The notes under the pieces are model-generated. The model saw only the letters and a list, made by a program, of their open reading frames with translations, was not told the origin of the DNA and ran no database searches. From Pohlia nutans (taxonomy: Eukaryota > Streptophyta > Bryopsida > Bryales > Mniaceae), in the NCBI GenBank assembly GCA_022496805.1, contig CM040089.1, forward strand, positions 2,358,501 through 2,422,500: a stretch of DNA of 64,000 nucleotides, read 5' to 3'. Of this stretch, positions 37,278 through 49,173 are shown one piece after another. The translations under genes were made by a program, and so were the position numbers. Numbering within the stretch: the first letter of the stretch is position 1; every line of letters begins with the position of its first letter.

Positions 37278-38090
37278 CTCCCAAATGCCTACAGTCCTCT
37301 TAAGATTTGGAGAATTGCATTGAAGATGCATTATAAAATGCAACTGAAAGGGATATTTTGAACTTGATGTATGAATAAAATTTGTACATTACGAATTTAA
37401 GATTCTATCCATACGGTTAGAATGATCTGTAATTGCAATTACCAATACTTTTGTATAAAATTTAAAACGTAAAATTCAAAATTCTTTTGTAATTTGATTA
37501 CAAATAAGATATTGACAATTTGTGAATGAAATTTGTTGTGATGGGTTGAAATGTAATACTTTAAGTGTAGTGATTTTTGGAGATTTTTTGATTGTTTGAT
37601 TTTATGAGTTGAATTTTTTAGCCCTTAAAAGGCCCTTGGGGTCCTTCTCAACAACCTGTATTTAGCCATAGAATTGTTCAATTGTAGTTTCCTATACAAA
37701 TTGTGATATATTGTTAGATACATATTATCACGATTATCAATTTTGCTTTGTAATGAATAGTGTTTGGGCATTGTTATTTTGATCAAATACCATCAAATAC
37801 GGGATATACTATACGCCCGCAAAGGGCTTTTGGGCTGTGCAAGGGTTAAGAGCAATTTTGATTCGTTTTGAATTAAGATCTTAGAAATTTTTGGTGTAAA
37901 TGTGTAGCATGAAATGACGCATATAATGTTCACAAATCATCCCCTTTCTAATCAAATTACACATGCATGAAGCTATCCTGCTATAAAATTTTGTAGTATT
38001 ATTTTTACTTACAAAAAGTGCATGACGGATGAGAAAAAGAATTTCAATTCAGTACATCAGGGCAAAAATGCTTGATTAGTCAATTAGGGG
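37278..38090 (+). mobile_element. TTAA-type element (~575 bp family) interrupted by a nested element
   Basis: Left: TTAA (37274-37277) then CTCCCAAATGCC. Right: CAATTAGGGG then TGAA. It is colinear with the reverse of 53402-53978, except for the inserted 37622-37845. Confidence 0.85.
37622..37845. mobile_element. Nested small TTAA element, 224 bp
   Basis: Inserted in 37278-38090. The uninterrupted copy at 53.6 kb shows the empty site (reverse complement gatttttTTAAagagc). The flanks are TTAG (37618-37621, one change from TTAA) and TTAA (37846-37849). The termini are CCCTTAAAAGGCCC and, reverse-complemented, CCCTTGCACAGCCC. Confidence 0.8.
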
Positions 38091-38454
38091 TGAATATGTG
38101 AGTGCACAGAAGGGGTATTAATTTGAACACTGCCGTATTACGTATACATACAATAAACACATTTAAAAATAAAAATATTCACGTATACTTACATTAAACA
38201 TATATTTAAAACGGAATGTATCTATATACAGAGATATTTAGATAGAAGATAGAAACTCCGGTCCTCTTTCGAGGCCGGCGTGAATAAAGTGTCTGTTCGT
38301 CTTGATAATGAGCCGATGCCCACCAGACAAAGGGACATTATTACAAGACTACTCTCCTCTTTCAAGGATAGACACTTTAGTAACCAGATATAAAAGTAAC
38401 CTACAATACCCACTTAGTAGGTATTTGTGTCATTATTATGTTATAAAATGGGGT

Positions 38455-38690
38455 TTCTTTTGTTAGTGGTCGTCAAATCATGGTTCCTGGGTTGGTTGGT
38501 GAAGGACGTTTGTGTTGACATTATACGGTCTGGGTTCGATTCCCGTTGAGTCCGTCTGAGCGTTAATGTGATATATACATAACTTGATGCTGCTAGCGGG
38601 TTTATCGTAGGCAGGAAATTTGTACCAGCCAACCGGCCCCTACCCACCTTCCTGAGACAAGTGGTGACGCCAGGCTAGTTTGTCTAAATA
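38455..38690 (+). mobile_element. Candidate tRNA-derived SINE
   Basis: A Pol III B-box-like GGTTCGATTCC lies at about 38529-38539, preceded by an A-box-like TGGTTGGTGAAGG about 36 bases upstream. The sequence after the B-box does not fold as a mature tRNA. It lies directly beyond the 3' end of the LINE relic, in the opposite orientation. No second copy was found in the window, so this is a candidate only. Confidence 0.5.
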
Positions 38691-38699
38691 GTGGTTCTC

Positions 38700-39480
38700 A
38701 TCGCTACCCCCCTCTTTTTATTCAATTGGTATAGATTGATTGTTTTCTATTCGTCTTTTGTGTAGAAGGATTGAGCCAGCATATTGGATAGCAATTTTGT
38801 TTATTTCTTTGAATGTGTATTGAACAGAAGTTTCAGATAGTTTAAATTTCGTTTCGAGTTGTTTCATTGACGGGACATGTGTAGTTCCTCGAGCCCCTGC
38901 TGAGATGACTATAATTGGATCAACTTTCCAACCTTGGTGACTGATGCTATTAATTAATGGTTGATATTTTTGGATTTTGTTGTTGATTGTGTTTTGGGAA
39001 AATCAATCATTTGTGTATGTGAATTCAATAAATTGGACAGTGAGGTTGTCTACTGGGTTTGATGGTGGAGTGTTTTGGTGTGGAAGTTCTTTAATACATA
39101 GCAGATCGGGTTTGAATCTAGCGTTGCAATGGCATCGTTCTTGTCTACAAGTATAGGGTAGGAGCCAAGAGGGGACTGTATTTTCTTGTGGGTTGTTGAA
39201 TGTTCCGGCATTCATGAGAGTGTAGCATCTTGATTTCTGCGATGATAGGATTAATTTTCTGAGCTCCCATACTGCTTTATTATGTCTCTTGGTTTTAAAA
39301 GCGTGTATGTGGTGTTGATTGCATTTTAGTAGTACATGGAGCCATGTGTCTGCATCAGAGGAGTTACAAATTGGGCATGTGATTGATGGAGAGATATTTA
39401 GACATACAGTATAACCTCTTGTATACAAGGGGTGTTTAGAAGAGGTGATTCTCAAACATAATGTAGAGTGCACCCCCGGG
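38700..39480 (-). mobile_element. Non-LTR retrotransposon (LINE) 3' ORF remnant with restriction-like endonuclease
   Basis: The minus-strand ORF 39473-39003 carries a CPICNSSDADTWLHVLLKC zinc-knuckle-type motif, RHNKAVWELRKLIL, then a KPDLLC...VQFIEFTYTND stretch. This resembles the C-terminus of LINEs with a restriction-like (PD-(D/E)XK) endonuclease. The reading continues in a shifted frame after a stop near 39000 with KYQPLINSI..GWKVDPIIVISAGARGTTH and PSMKQLETKFKL to about 38760. The reverse transcriptase domain itself is missing; the 5' truncation at about 39480 is typical of LINEs. The clade (R2/NeSL/Dualen/Utopia-like) cannot be settled by eye. Confidence 0.75.
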
Positions 39481-40920
39481 ATTGTACTGTACCAAAAGCT
39501 ATGTTATGAACTATGTGACTTAATACATGGGGAATGGGTTTGTGGTAAACTCTGTGTGTGTGTAAAAGTGAGTCAGGGTTATGGTTGAATGCGCTTGTCT
39601 TTAGTTACTCTAATATGCAGCACTACCAGCTGGCTCTGCAAGTGTACTCCGACCATGCTGCGCTCGCCAACACTCTTGCCTGGATCTACAACTTACACTC
39701 AAGCCACGTTCGCTAATTAATTAATGAAATCACAACTTGTTCAGCCTGTCAGTGCTTGCACTCAAGCAACAAATTGCAATTTTTTTCCCTAATTTTATCA
39801 ATTAGAGCAGCTAGCTTACAATGATTAATAATGTGACCATAAAAGTGCAGACAGTGAGAATTTTAAAAGAAAAAAGTCTTGGAAAATCTCATAAAATCTG
39901 CAATTTTTCCTCGCTGCAAATACCGATGTAGTTAGAGGGTAGGGTGGGCACACGTATACTGAGAATTTAATGAAAGTGGGAAAAGTTGAAAAAAGGAAAA
40001 TAATAAAATTTCGACTTCTTTTTCAATGTATAATTTTAATTTGGCCATTCATGACCAAGTGATCTGTCAAGGATGTGAATTGCATCTCACGAGTGCGAGT
40101 AGTGTGAGAGGAAAGTGTTGGGATTTATACATATGCAATACACTAGTGTCAACAATGTATATGGGATATGTAGAACTCCTTATTTCTTGTCATATCTCTT
40201 ATTCACGAGTTAAACTTGTTTTACATAATTGTGCATAACTTGGTCAAAATGATTTTAAATTAAAAAAATTACTTTTTGGAGGTGAAAGATTACTTGTGCA
40301 ACTTTTTTTAGTTGAAAATTTTCAAAATAAGTTAGTCTATTAATATGCACAATCGAGCAAGCCTCGAAATTACAATCACAACAGATTTTTAGATTATCTT
40401 ATCATTCAACTTATGAAGAACAACAATACTTTCTCCAAATAGTATATTTTGTAATGCTGGACAATGTAGAGTTGTTTGTCTTTGAAAAAATCTTCTAGTG
40501 GAGAATAACTTGGATTGGCATGATTCAAAAATATATCATGATCCAATATTTTTAACATCTCCAAAATGCATTAATTTCCCATTATTGATGTTTCATGCAT
40601 TAGTAGCAGAACTGTCATTTTTCATTCCCCACTTTGTGAAAACAGTGAACAGTGACGGAATATTGTGCCTACATTTCTGTCTTCTTGTGACCAAACTCAC
40701 TCACCAGCATCGACGCAACCCATGTGCCTTGCGCGGTTTCATTCCTTTTTCATTTATAGTAAGTGAAAAACGACACATTTCCTACTAGTGATGGAATGAC
40801 TTCTAAGAGCATCGAGAAGAGCATTCTAAGAATATATGCATTATTCTTAATAGATGACGAACGAGGGTTCTATGTGACATCTGTGATCAACATGACATTC
40901 ATTTGTTTGTCTGTCATCTA
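39481..40920. other. Intergenic stretch, mostly unrecognised
   Basis: 40320-40560 resembles parts of the 540-bp TTAA family (the 'tctttgaaaa..tct(c)ct...gga..aact..gattggcatgatt' phrase, compare 18390-18460). No gene was supported. Confidence 0.4.
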
Positions 40921-42560
40921 TAAGTACCCTGCCTTTAGGTCCGTTTGCACCTGGTTATAGAGCAGCAATTTCCTCGTAGTAACTGGCAGTGCGTTCACAT
41001 CAACCGGCCTCCTTAACCACCGAACCTATGTAGAAGCGAACGTGGTTTGAAGATATGATCGGTGTTTGTACAATGCTTTGTCCATCACTTGCGGTAACAA
41101 CGGGATAACAGCTAGCTTTTACATAAAGGGCCCATTCAAGCTAATACAAACCGGCTAAGTTGTCAGCAGTGCTTTTTTATTGCTTTTTTGGAGGCATTTT
41201 CAATGTGATGTTTGATTTAAATTATTATTAGATAGCAAAGTGATATGTCAATGTCTGCAACATGTATATAAACCACATAGTACAAGATGACAACAACATT
41301 GTAAAAATTTGGGTATTAAAAGCACTAAAATTGCTCTGTCATCAGTTGTTTTAATGACTCACTAAGGACTTTTCTAAATGATAAATAACACTCTTTCGGT
41401 AGAAATTTTGGATTAATCAAATGAGAATGATGATTATGTGAATGAGAATGAAACCAATACATTAATAATTTGTTCTTTGAATGAAAATCATGACCTTTTT
41501 GTCTCTAACGACTCTCAAAAGGACTCTCCCAAGGCTCGTATTAGCTTGAATGGACCCTAAACACTCAATCTTCAAAATTTGAACATGTCATCTGAAAGTT
41601 TACGGGCACTGTTTCATAGTGGCCTTCTTCAAGGTCCACTACAAAAGAGCGGTGGCATTCTTTGCCAAACTTTGCGGCATAAGCGAGCGGTTTAATTACC
41701 TTCGCACCACGTGGACATGACGTTGTTAAACAACGTCGGGACTCCGAGCACAAAGAATTTTGGTTAAAGAGGGTACTGTTGATCACGTACTTACATTGTT
41801 GCGATCGCCTTTGAGCTGTTCAGGTATTCTCTCCCTGCCTCTTGCCTCCCAATTTCAGAGTTCTTGCTTGAATTCAGACTTGATGCTTTGTGAACACTTG
41901 TTACTTCAAGAATTGCTTGCCTGCTCCAATTTCAGACCTGCTCCAATTTCAGACCTGTTCCAATTTCGGTTTGCAGATCATCAACATAATTTCTGTCAGA
42001 TGGGCACAAAGCCTTTCAATTCAATAAAAAACTTGCAACACCAGTTGACACTAAATGAATCTGCACAAATAAAAATCATAATAGAGTTATCCGTAAAGTC
42101 AAGCAAAAAATTTCCACGAGGAAAGACAAAGCAAAACTGGTATTCTTGCTTGAAAAGCAGCAAAAATATTGGTGACAACAATCATAGATCTAACCGTATG
42201 AATAGAATAGAAATTTCATGATTCACAACTTTTATTCATATATCAAGTTCAAAATATCCCTCTTAGTTACATTTCATAAGACATCTTTGAAATTCTCCAA
42301 ATCTGGAGAGGGGTGAGGACGTTAGGGATTAGTATATCATAAGTAATTATGTATTTTGATGTTATAATATGTATATTGTATCATGTATATTATATGTATA
42401 TCAGAGGAAAAGAGGAAACTATGGAGTCCCCAAACCAGCCACAAATTTGGCTTAATCCTTAATGGTCAAAGCAGCCTTCTCCAGATTTCACCAATAAAAA
42501 CAATCTAGCTACAAAACGACCAAAAACTCAATTACGTTACATCGCCAAATATTTTCAATC
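40920..42560 (+). repeat. Segmental duplication, copy 1 left part (matches 59140-61200)
   Basis: Close match from 'ccctgcctttaggt(c/t)(c/t)gtttgcacctgg' to 'gatcgccaaatattttcaat', interrupted by copy-specific insertions in each copy. A 17-bp tandem GCTCCAATTTCAGACCT unit at about 41932-41965 has two copies here and one at 60 kb. A partial TTAA-family end lies at 42165-42330 in both copies. Confidence 0.85.
41128..41557. mobile_element. Tourist-like (PIF/Harbinger) MITE, 430 bp
   Basis: The terminal inverted repeats GGGCCCATTCAAGCTAATAC and, reverse-complemented at the right, GGGTCCATTCAAGCTAATAC match at 19 of 20 positions. TAAA lies on both sides. The paralogous copy near 59.30 kb lacks the element (tttacattaacactc). 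A TAA-type duplication and GGGCCC terminus suit PIF/Harbinger. Confidence 0.85.
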
Positions 42561-43320
42561 TTTTTATAAATCAGATGAAATTGTCAAATTTGGATGAAAA
42601 TAATATTAAAATATGTATGAAAAATAATTTCTATTCAGAATAGGGATGAATGTAGAAATATGTGATTTTACCATATTATTTTGTGTCGCCAGTTTAGCAC
42701 TCTCTGAAAAATGAAAAAAAAAGTGCTGCTTTGTAGCAATGAAAAAATTGCTAAGTTGTTGCCATTCGAACGTTCAGACTTTGCTTGTTGAACTTGAGTC
42801 CCAGCCTACTGTAGTTGTGTTCAGTCACATGATATGAAGCCGGAATTTTTGAGCCACCCTGCCCGCCCGCCCGCTTGATTTTTCGATGAGGCGCGTTCTT
42901 CGCCAGGGCGCGTTCGATCCCCCCGTTCTTGGGTCTCATCGATCATCCTACAGTATTCGAATATCACCTTTGCATATTGCATCGGCGTTCCATAATTATG
43001 TACCGTGGTAGGGCTGCGTTCAGCGTACTTGATGAGAAATTCCAAACTTGGATGTGCCCCTGGCAACTTGACTCTAATGATTATAAGAATTTACAATTAA
43101 CTAGTAGGAAACGTGCATCATGATGGTTTCAGACTCAACAGTCAGTGAAGAAGTAGCTTGAAAGTACAGTTCACGAGGAAAAACAGATGGCCACGGAGGA
43201 ATCCCAGAATGTGCGCCGCTGAAGTGAGGGATTCAATGGACGCGCTTTAAACTCCGCGTTTTGTCGGACAGGAGACGAGGACCCTCCTGTGGAGACCGTC
43301 TCTTGTATCATGAACTCTAC
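42561..43320. other. Copy-1-specific stretch, nothing recognised
   Basis: Moderately GC-rich around 42830-43010 with short open frames on both strands. A phrase near 42950-43030 ('ctttgcatattgcatcggcgttcca') recurs at 52885-52920. Confidence 0.4.
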
Positions 43321-43715
43321 ATTAACTAGTCTTCGACTCATCTCGGCATCATTTCCAACCGAGTTTTTCCTTCACTTGCTTCGCATCACTGTGAGCTTGA
43401 TTAGAATTTTCTTGTGTTTTGGGAGCACATATATCGTATCTCCTGAAGTGTACGTAGTAACCTTCCAGCAGTGGAAGTGTTAAGGTTTTATTTTCTTCAA
43501 AGTTTGGAGATCAAGCCGACTGGCTAGAGGTGTCGTTTTCCAGGACGGTGGCCGAGGAGCATTCTGTGGGCTTACACACTTGCATCCCTTCTTTTTGTTA
43601 TGTGATCATTCACCTTGTGATTGGACCGCCGCGTAGGGCACTCGCATTATGCACACGCTTGTTCATTATTTGAGGCAGCTCTTTTCGTTGACCCAGTTGG
43701 CAGGTACGAAAGTTT

Positions 43716-44055
43716 CTAGAGCTTGACCACTAGAGTCTGAAGATGTAGCTCCAATCCGTTCCAAATGCATTCCAGATATATCATGATTTCAGATTTGGTA
43801 ATGTGCCTGCTATGGAATGGATGAGTGTCTAGTCGGAGGTATTCCAAATAGGAAAGGTTTGTCTCTATGCATGTGACGTTCTCCTTTTTGATCCAGACAT
43901 TCAATTTTCTTGAGGCTTGCAGGTATTATTATTATTGCTACCCTAAAGCTAGGCCAACCCTCACATACGCTCTCTTGAGCCATTATCTGCTTCAAAGGTT
44001 CATGCGTCCTTAGAGAACGATGCCAAGTTCTCAGCATTTCATTTAAGTCTAGCAA
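43716..44055 (-). other. Duplicated ORF 'X', copy 2, frameshifted
   Basis: Protein-level match to the 34959 copy (EMLRTWHRSLRTHEPLKQ...), but small indels split it into two frames (44055-43810 and 43904-43716). It lies head-to-head with the intact DUF247 gene. Confidence 0.45.
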
Positions 44056-44495
44056 CGATCCGTGGTATCAGCGGCGAGTTCCTTATTTACGGACCCCTTT
44101 ACTGAGACATGTGAAAGAACGGCTCTTGCGAAAACATTCCATCTTAAATTTTGGTTCTCATACATTGTCCCAGAGCATTTTCTGTAAGTGAAGGTAACCA
44201 CATGGTTAGTTGGACTTCAACCTCCTTCACAGGCTTCTAGGTACGAAGTTTCTAGTTCTCATCATATACCCTAGTTACCATGGAGTTTTAAAGATGAAGT
44301 GGAAAGATGAGCACTACATCTCATTACAAGTGCAGCATTTTGATGGAAGTTTTCCATGTATTTGTAGTGTGCAGAGTGTACTTGTTCGCAATCAATGTTT
44401 AATTGATTTCACTCAGTGATTTCATATCAGAGATTCAAAGATAGCCAAGGTAGGGCTTAGTACATCTGAAGAGGGATATCGCAAGGAAAATACAA

Positions 44496-46195
44496 ATGGA
44501 ACTACCAATGGTCGGCAGAGCAGGTGAAGAAATTATGGAAGCTGGTAAGAGCCTTTTCACTCTCAATGTGGTGGAAAATCGCTATGCTTGAAAGATTCTA
44601 ATTCTTTTCTCTGTCCTAACTAAATACTGGCTTGGCCTTGCTTTGTAGGAGAACCGGGCCGATCACTTTGGGTGTCTAAAGTGGAACACAGACTACACAT
44701 TTTGAAGGAGGAACTGCAAAGGAAAGTGGATGGATTTCGGATACTCAAAGTGGCAAAGAACTATCGCCAACCAACCGCACACTATACTCCTGATGCATGG
44801 CGATTTGGGCTCCACAACCGAGACGATTTTGACACCACTGAGGCAGAGGATATAAAGCTAGCTCTTGTTGTCTTGTTTGGATTAGAGGAGCAATCAAAAT
44901 GGATCGATTTTTGTGATTTTGTTATCCCCGATCCCAGGAGTATGCTGACATGCTATGGGCTTCATGAAGAGGTTACCAATTTGATGAAGGACGAGATCAA
45001 GCAGGTGTTGGCCTTGGATGCACTGTTCTTGGCTGTATTCATAGATATTTATAGTATGGATAGTGGAAGTCTAAGATTGTGGACTTCTGAACATGTGAAA
45101 GTACCAAAAGAAACGGTAGATCAATTTAATTCAACTTTCTATATGGGGCACATGAATGTATACCTTGATCTGTGCAAGATTGAGAACCAAATACCGTTTG
45201 TTCTCATAGAACGAGCTATCAAGCACATTAATCCATTGTATGAGGATGAAAATCACGTGGAGAGTGATGCAAACGGTGGGCAGGTGCAAGAGCCTTCCTC
45301 AGAGCAACTGACAGAATTGGTAGCCAAGGAAGGCATTATGGGAAGAGCTGTCAACCGTATCGGAAGACTTCTAAAACCTCAGCATGAAGGTCAAGATCAC
45401 CCAATTGCCGATGCAAGGACTGGGGAGGTGCCCGTTCCTTATCTGGAGAAATGGATGAAATCAGCAGTAGAATTAGGGATGCGTGAGTTCATGGATGTTT
45501 CTGATGATTTCTATAGAAATCCAAATGCACATTTGAGGCTTTCGAAGAGCCATCATATTCTAGAAGCTACATATCTGGCCATATGTGGTAATGTAGAGCG
45601 CACACGAGATATTTCTCAGAAAGCTTACATTCATATTCCACCAGCAAGGAGATTGAAAGATTCTGGTATTAAGATAGTAGGAGAGGTTGGACCGTTGTGC
45701 ACCATGTCTTACGATAAGGAAAAGAAATGCTTACGCCTTCCCAAGATGATGCTTTTTGATGGGACAGTGGCTGTGATTCGAAATATGGCACGATATGAGG
45801 AGTATTGCATGGACGACAACCGTACTATGTTTACTGACTATGTACACCTCATGCTTGATCTCACTCAATCACCTGAGGATATCAAAATCCTAATTGATTG
45901 CGGTGTAATTGACAATGGGTGTGGACATAGAGCATTTGAAATGTGGATAGGTTTGAATCAAGGTTTGGATCAAATGCAATCATCAAAAGAACACAATGAG
46001 ATGAAAAGGAGCATCAATAGCAGATGTAAGTTGCAGCGCTATAGACTTTGGAGTGAGTTCAAGCAACTTTTCTTATCCAGACCGTGGTTGACGTTGTCTG
46101 CAATTGCAATTACGTTGGTCACTTTTGCGACATTGATTCAAACATATGCGGCTGTCATTGGCTCCAATGGAATGAAGCCACAGTTCAAACCATGA
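44496..46195 (+). CDS. DUF247 family membrane protein (2 exons, 531 aa)
   Basis: Exon 1 is 44496-44544 (ATG, 16 codons plus one base) with donor GCTG|gtaaga. Exon 2 is 44649-46195 with acceptor ttttgtag-like ctttgtag, and the joined frame is open throughout (1596 nt). The family is plant-specific (DUF247/UPF0481). Visible marks are IPFVLIERA near residue 189, IPPARRLKDSGI about 345-356, the LP(K)MMLFDGTVAVIRN block, then FTDYVHLMLDL and PEDIKILIDCGVI, and one hydrophobic helix at about 495-516 followed by a short polar tail. Family members are usually single-pass C-terminally anchored proteins of 400-550 aa; most have no known biochemical role, and one grass subgroup is linked to self-incompatibility. 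The N-terminal half is divergent from flowering-plant members. Two broken relatives lie in the same window. Molecular function is unknown. Confidence 0.85.
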
Positions 46196-46388
46196 AAAAA
46201 CTTTATTTCATGTTATCTCTTAGTTATGTATAAATTTAGTTTCATTATGGTCCTACCAGTTTTGAAGACTATCTTTTATGCTTGTTCCAAGATTGTTGCC
46301 TCTTGACACGGGTGCAGTCACTTTAATAGAAGGTGAATTAGAAGTTGCTCAAAATGATGGAAGCTTGCCTAGGTCTTCTTCCCTCATT

Positions 46389-46895
46389 AGAGTTATCCGT
46401 AAAGTCTTGTGAAGAGAGGGTTTTGGGCCTGGAATTCTACAAATCCAGGATCAGGCCCTAAAATGGGAGCATGTGTCGGATGCCAAAATAAAACACAGGC
46501 ACAGAAGTTTGAAACCATCGGAAATGATGAGAAAAAACTTCTGGTCCTCTAATTAATGCGCGCCTCGGGAATCGTGCGCCGAATGGCCGCATCTGCTGCA
46601 CCGGTGGTCGGTAGCAACTCACACCCGAAGACCGCGATACCAAATACAGACTGCGTTGTCCGCCGAAATGCTGCAGCGACCACTTTACAGTATCATCCAG
46701 CTGGGGGCTTCGAAGACGACGCAGATCTCAAAGGTGAAAGCAAGTCTTGACACGGCCAAATAAGGACAGACCAGATTCCCTGATCTTGTGTTTTGTGCTT
46801 CAGAATTTACGAGCCCCACTTTGCGTTTATCAGGGTTTGTGTCAATAGTGCCCTTAAAAGTTTCCAAAACACAAGCTCCCTTTACGGATAACTCA
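46389..46895. mobile_element. AGAGTTATCC-terminus element, 507 bp, ATT target duplication
   Basis: The termini are AGAGTTATCCGTAAAG and, reverse-complemented, TGAGTTATCCGTAAAG. ATT lies on both sides (46386-46388, 46896-46898). The empty site cctcATTgtgcatg is present in the paralogous copy at 61764-61777. The interior is GC-richer than the flanks. No transposase motif. Confidence 0.88.
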
Positions 46896-48076
46896 ATTGT
46901 GCATGTAGTATTGTGTGTCTTCATGTTTCTGCTTTTCTTACATGGTATTAGACTGAGCTATTTAATTTGCATTTGTCATTATGTGTCAAGCCGACATATG
47001 TTGAGCACGATGACAGATTGGTAGATATACTTGATTTACTTGACCATTTTGATGAGGTTGAAAGAGTAATGAAACAAGCATTGTAAGAATTCACAAATTT
47101 CTTGATGATACATTGATTGTGGTCAGTGATGAAGTCTTGAACTTAAACACAAAATTTGAGTATGATGCAATTTTTAAAGGGAGAAATCAAACTGTAGGAT
47201 TTTTTATAAATGTTAACTTCTAAAGCACCTTCAAGTGCTATGTATCTAGAAGAATTCCAAAAACTGTGAAAATGAACCTCCTTGAAGTAAAATGTGATTA
47301 AAAAAAAATTAATCCTTATTACTTCACTCTAACCATATGATCTTCAAACTAACTTTGAATATGAGTAGTAAACTAAAATTCAACCTTTGAAAGTCCACCA
47401 TTACACCAAAATTACCATATATTGTAGTCCACGGTATTTACAAGAGGCTTTACTTATAATTATTTTTTGCAAATAATGTGGTAAAATTCATCCCAACATG
47501 ATGATTTTTTTCAAATTGGATGAAAATTTGTTAGAATGGATGAATGTACCCATACCATTCACCCACCAACACTACATGGTAATTTCAATGTAATGAAATT
47601 ATACCATCCAAAATTCTTTGATTTAGTTTCTTTTGTTCCTTCCTGGGGGGAAATTTATGCTTAGATAATTGAAATCAGTTGTTAAGACATTGGTTTTGAG
47701 AGAAGGAATATTGTAGTTTGATTATAGATGAGATGACCTACATTAGTGCTAAATTGGGGAGGAAGAGAGTGCATTAGAATCATTTAGCCAACTCCTGCCT
47801 GCAATTAGCATTTTGACTATTGTGGTTGCATAATTATTGATCCAAAATCCGCCTAAGATGAAAATTAGATTCCCATGTTTGTCCCCAAAAAAATTATTAT
47901 CATAAAAATTGTGGAAAATCCTCATTAAACTAACTTTGTAGTGACTTACCCAAACTCCTGAATTTTGACATGGACCTTCAAGGGTTAAATCAGCACATGG
48001 TTCAGATTAAAAATCATTAATATGTGGATAAAACATTTGAAGAATTGTGTTTACTATGTTTGATGAAGTCTCTTAA

Positions 48077-48655
48077 CTCCTAACAGACATAGGGTGTCCC
48101 TGGAAATGATGATTTGAGAAAAACCATTATAAAGTTCCATTTGGAGAAACATTTTGGAAGTGTTGTACAAATGAAAGCTTTAGATTTTGAATTTTAGATC
48201 CCATCCATACGGTTAGATTCACCAATGCTATCGCCAATATTTTATTATAAACTTTGAAATCTAAAATTAAAATTCCATTTAAATGTGGATATAAACAAAC
48301 TATGAACATTTTTGATGAAAAAATTGTTAAAATGGATTTGAAATGAGATACTCTTGACGTCACGGTGAGTTTTTGAATTTTTTGTATTCCTTAAATCTAT
48401 AACCTCAATTTGAAAGGTCAGATTTGAACTAATAAAAGTCAATGCAATTTTGGCTTGGTCAAAACTTCACATACTTCTACGTTTGTAATTTAGAGAAGTG
48501 TATACTCTAATAAAACAGAATCCAACCGTTGGATTGAACAACTTGATGAAGTATTTCGAAAAACATTTTGCAGTGAAGTGAGGTTCATGAGGAGGGAGAT
48601 ATGGAAGATCAAAAATTGCCACCAACCCAAAACAAATTGGTTATACCTTTTGGGG
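48077..48655. mobile_element. TTAA-flanked element, ~579 bp (divergent family), copy 1
   Basis: TTAA at 48073-48076 and 48656-48659. The left terminus is CTCCTAACAGACA and the right terminus CCTTTTGGGG. The same element sits at 62950-63531 in the duplicate, so it predates the duplication. Confidence 0.75.
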
Positions 48656-49173
48656 TTAATATTGCTAACAAAAGCCAATTGAACTAATTGATTGGGTTTT
48701 TGGTAGTACACTTGTGCTACCACTTCTCAATTACTAAACATTGGTTGTCACTAGAAGACACTCATTACAAGAAATTCAAGGCAAGAAAAGGCTACAGGTT
48801 GGTGCAACAATTGCATGTAGAAATAAAAATAAAAAATGTCAAATTTAACGTGGCCAAAACTCGAGTTTTTAAATTTATTTAAAATTTATTTTTAAAATTC
48901 AAAATTTCATATTATATATATAAATGTAAATATAAATATAAATATAAATATAAATATAAATATAAATATAAATAAATAAATAAAAAATAAAAAATATATA
49001 AAGTTTCCTATATTTTAAATTTAGTTTTTTGCATGCAACTACTGCACCAACTCGGAACCCTTTTCTTGCTTTGAAATTTTTTCTAATGTAGAATGTCCAA
49101 ATCTCTTAGTAACCATATTCTTTGCTAAAACTACTTTTAAATTTATCATTTTCAAACTATCCATTTATATTAA

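Larger units (their letters stand above)
46196..49150 (+). repeat. Segmental duplication, copy 1 right part (matches 61580-64000)
   Basis: 3' flank of the DUF247 gene. Nearly identical to 61580-64000 over almost 3 kb apart from 46389-46895 (inserted here) and different simple repeats ((TATAAA)n at about 48914-48985 here, (TA)n at 63788-63858 there). Confidence 0.9.

Noticed and set aside
38493..38565. Functional tRNA gene
   Set aside because: The B-box is good, but the acceptor and anticodon stems do not pair, so a SINE is more likely.
46458..46924. Short ORFs in the 507-bp ATT-flanked element
   Set aside because: They are absent from the paralogous locus with the element itself, overlap on both strands and lack motifs.
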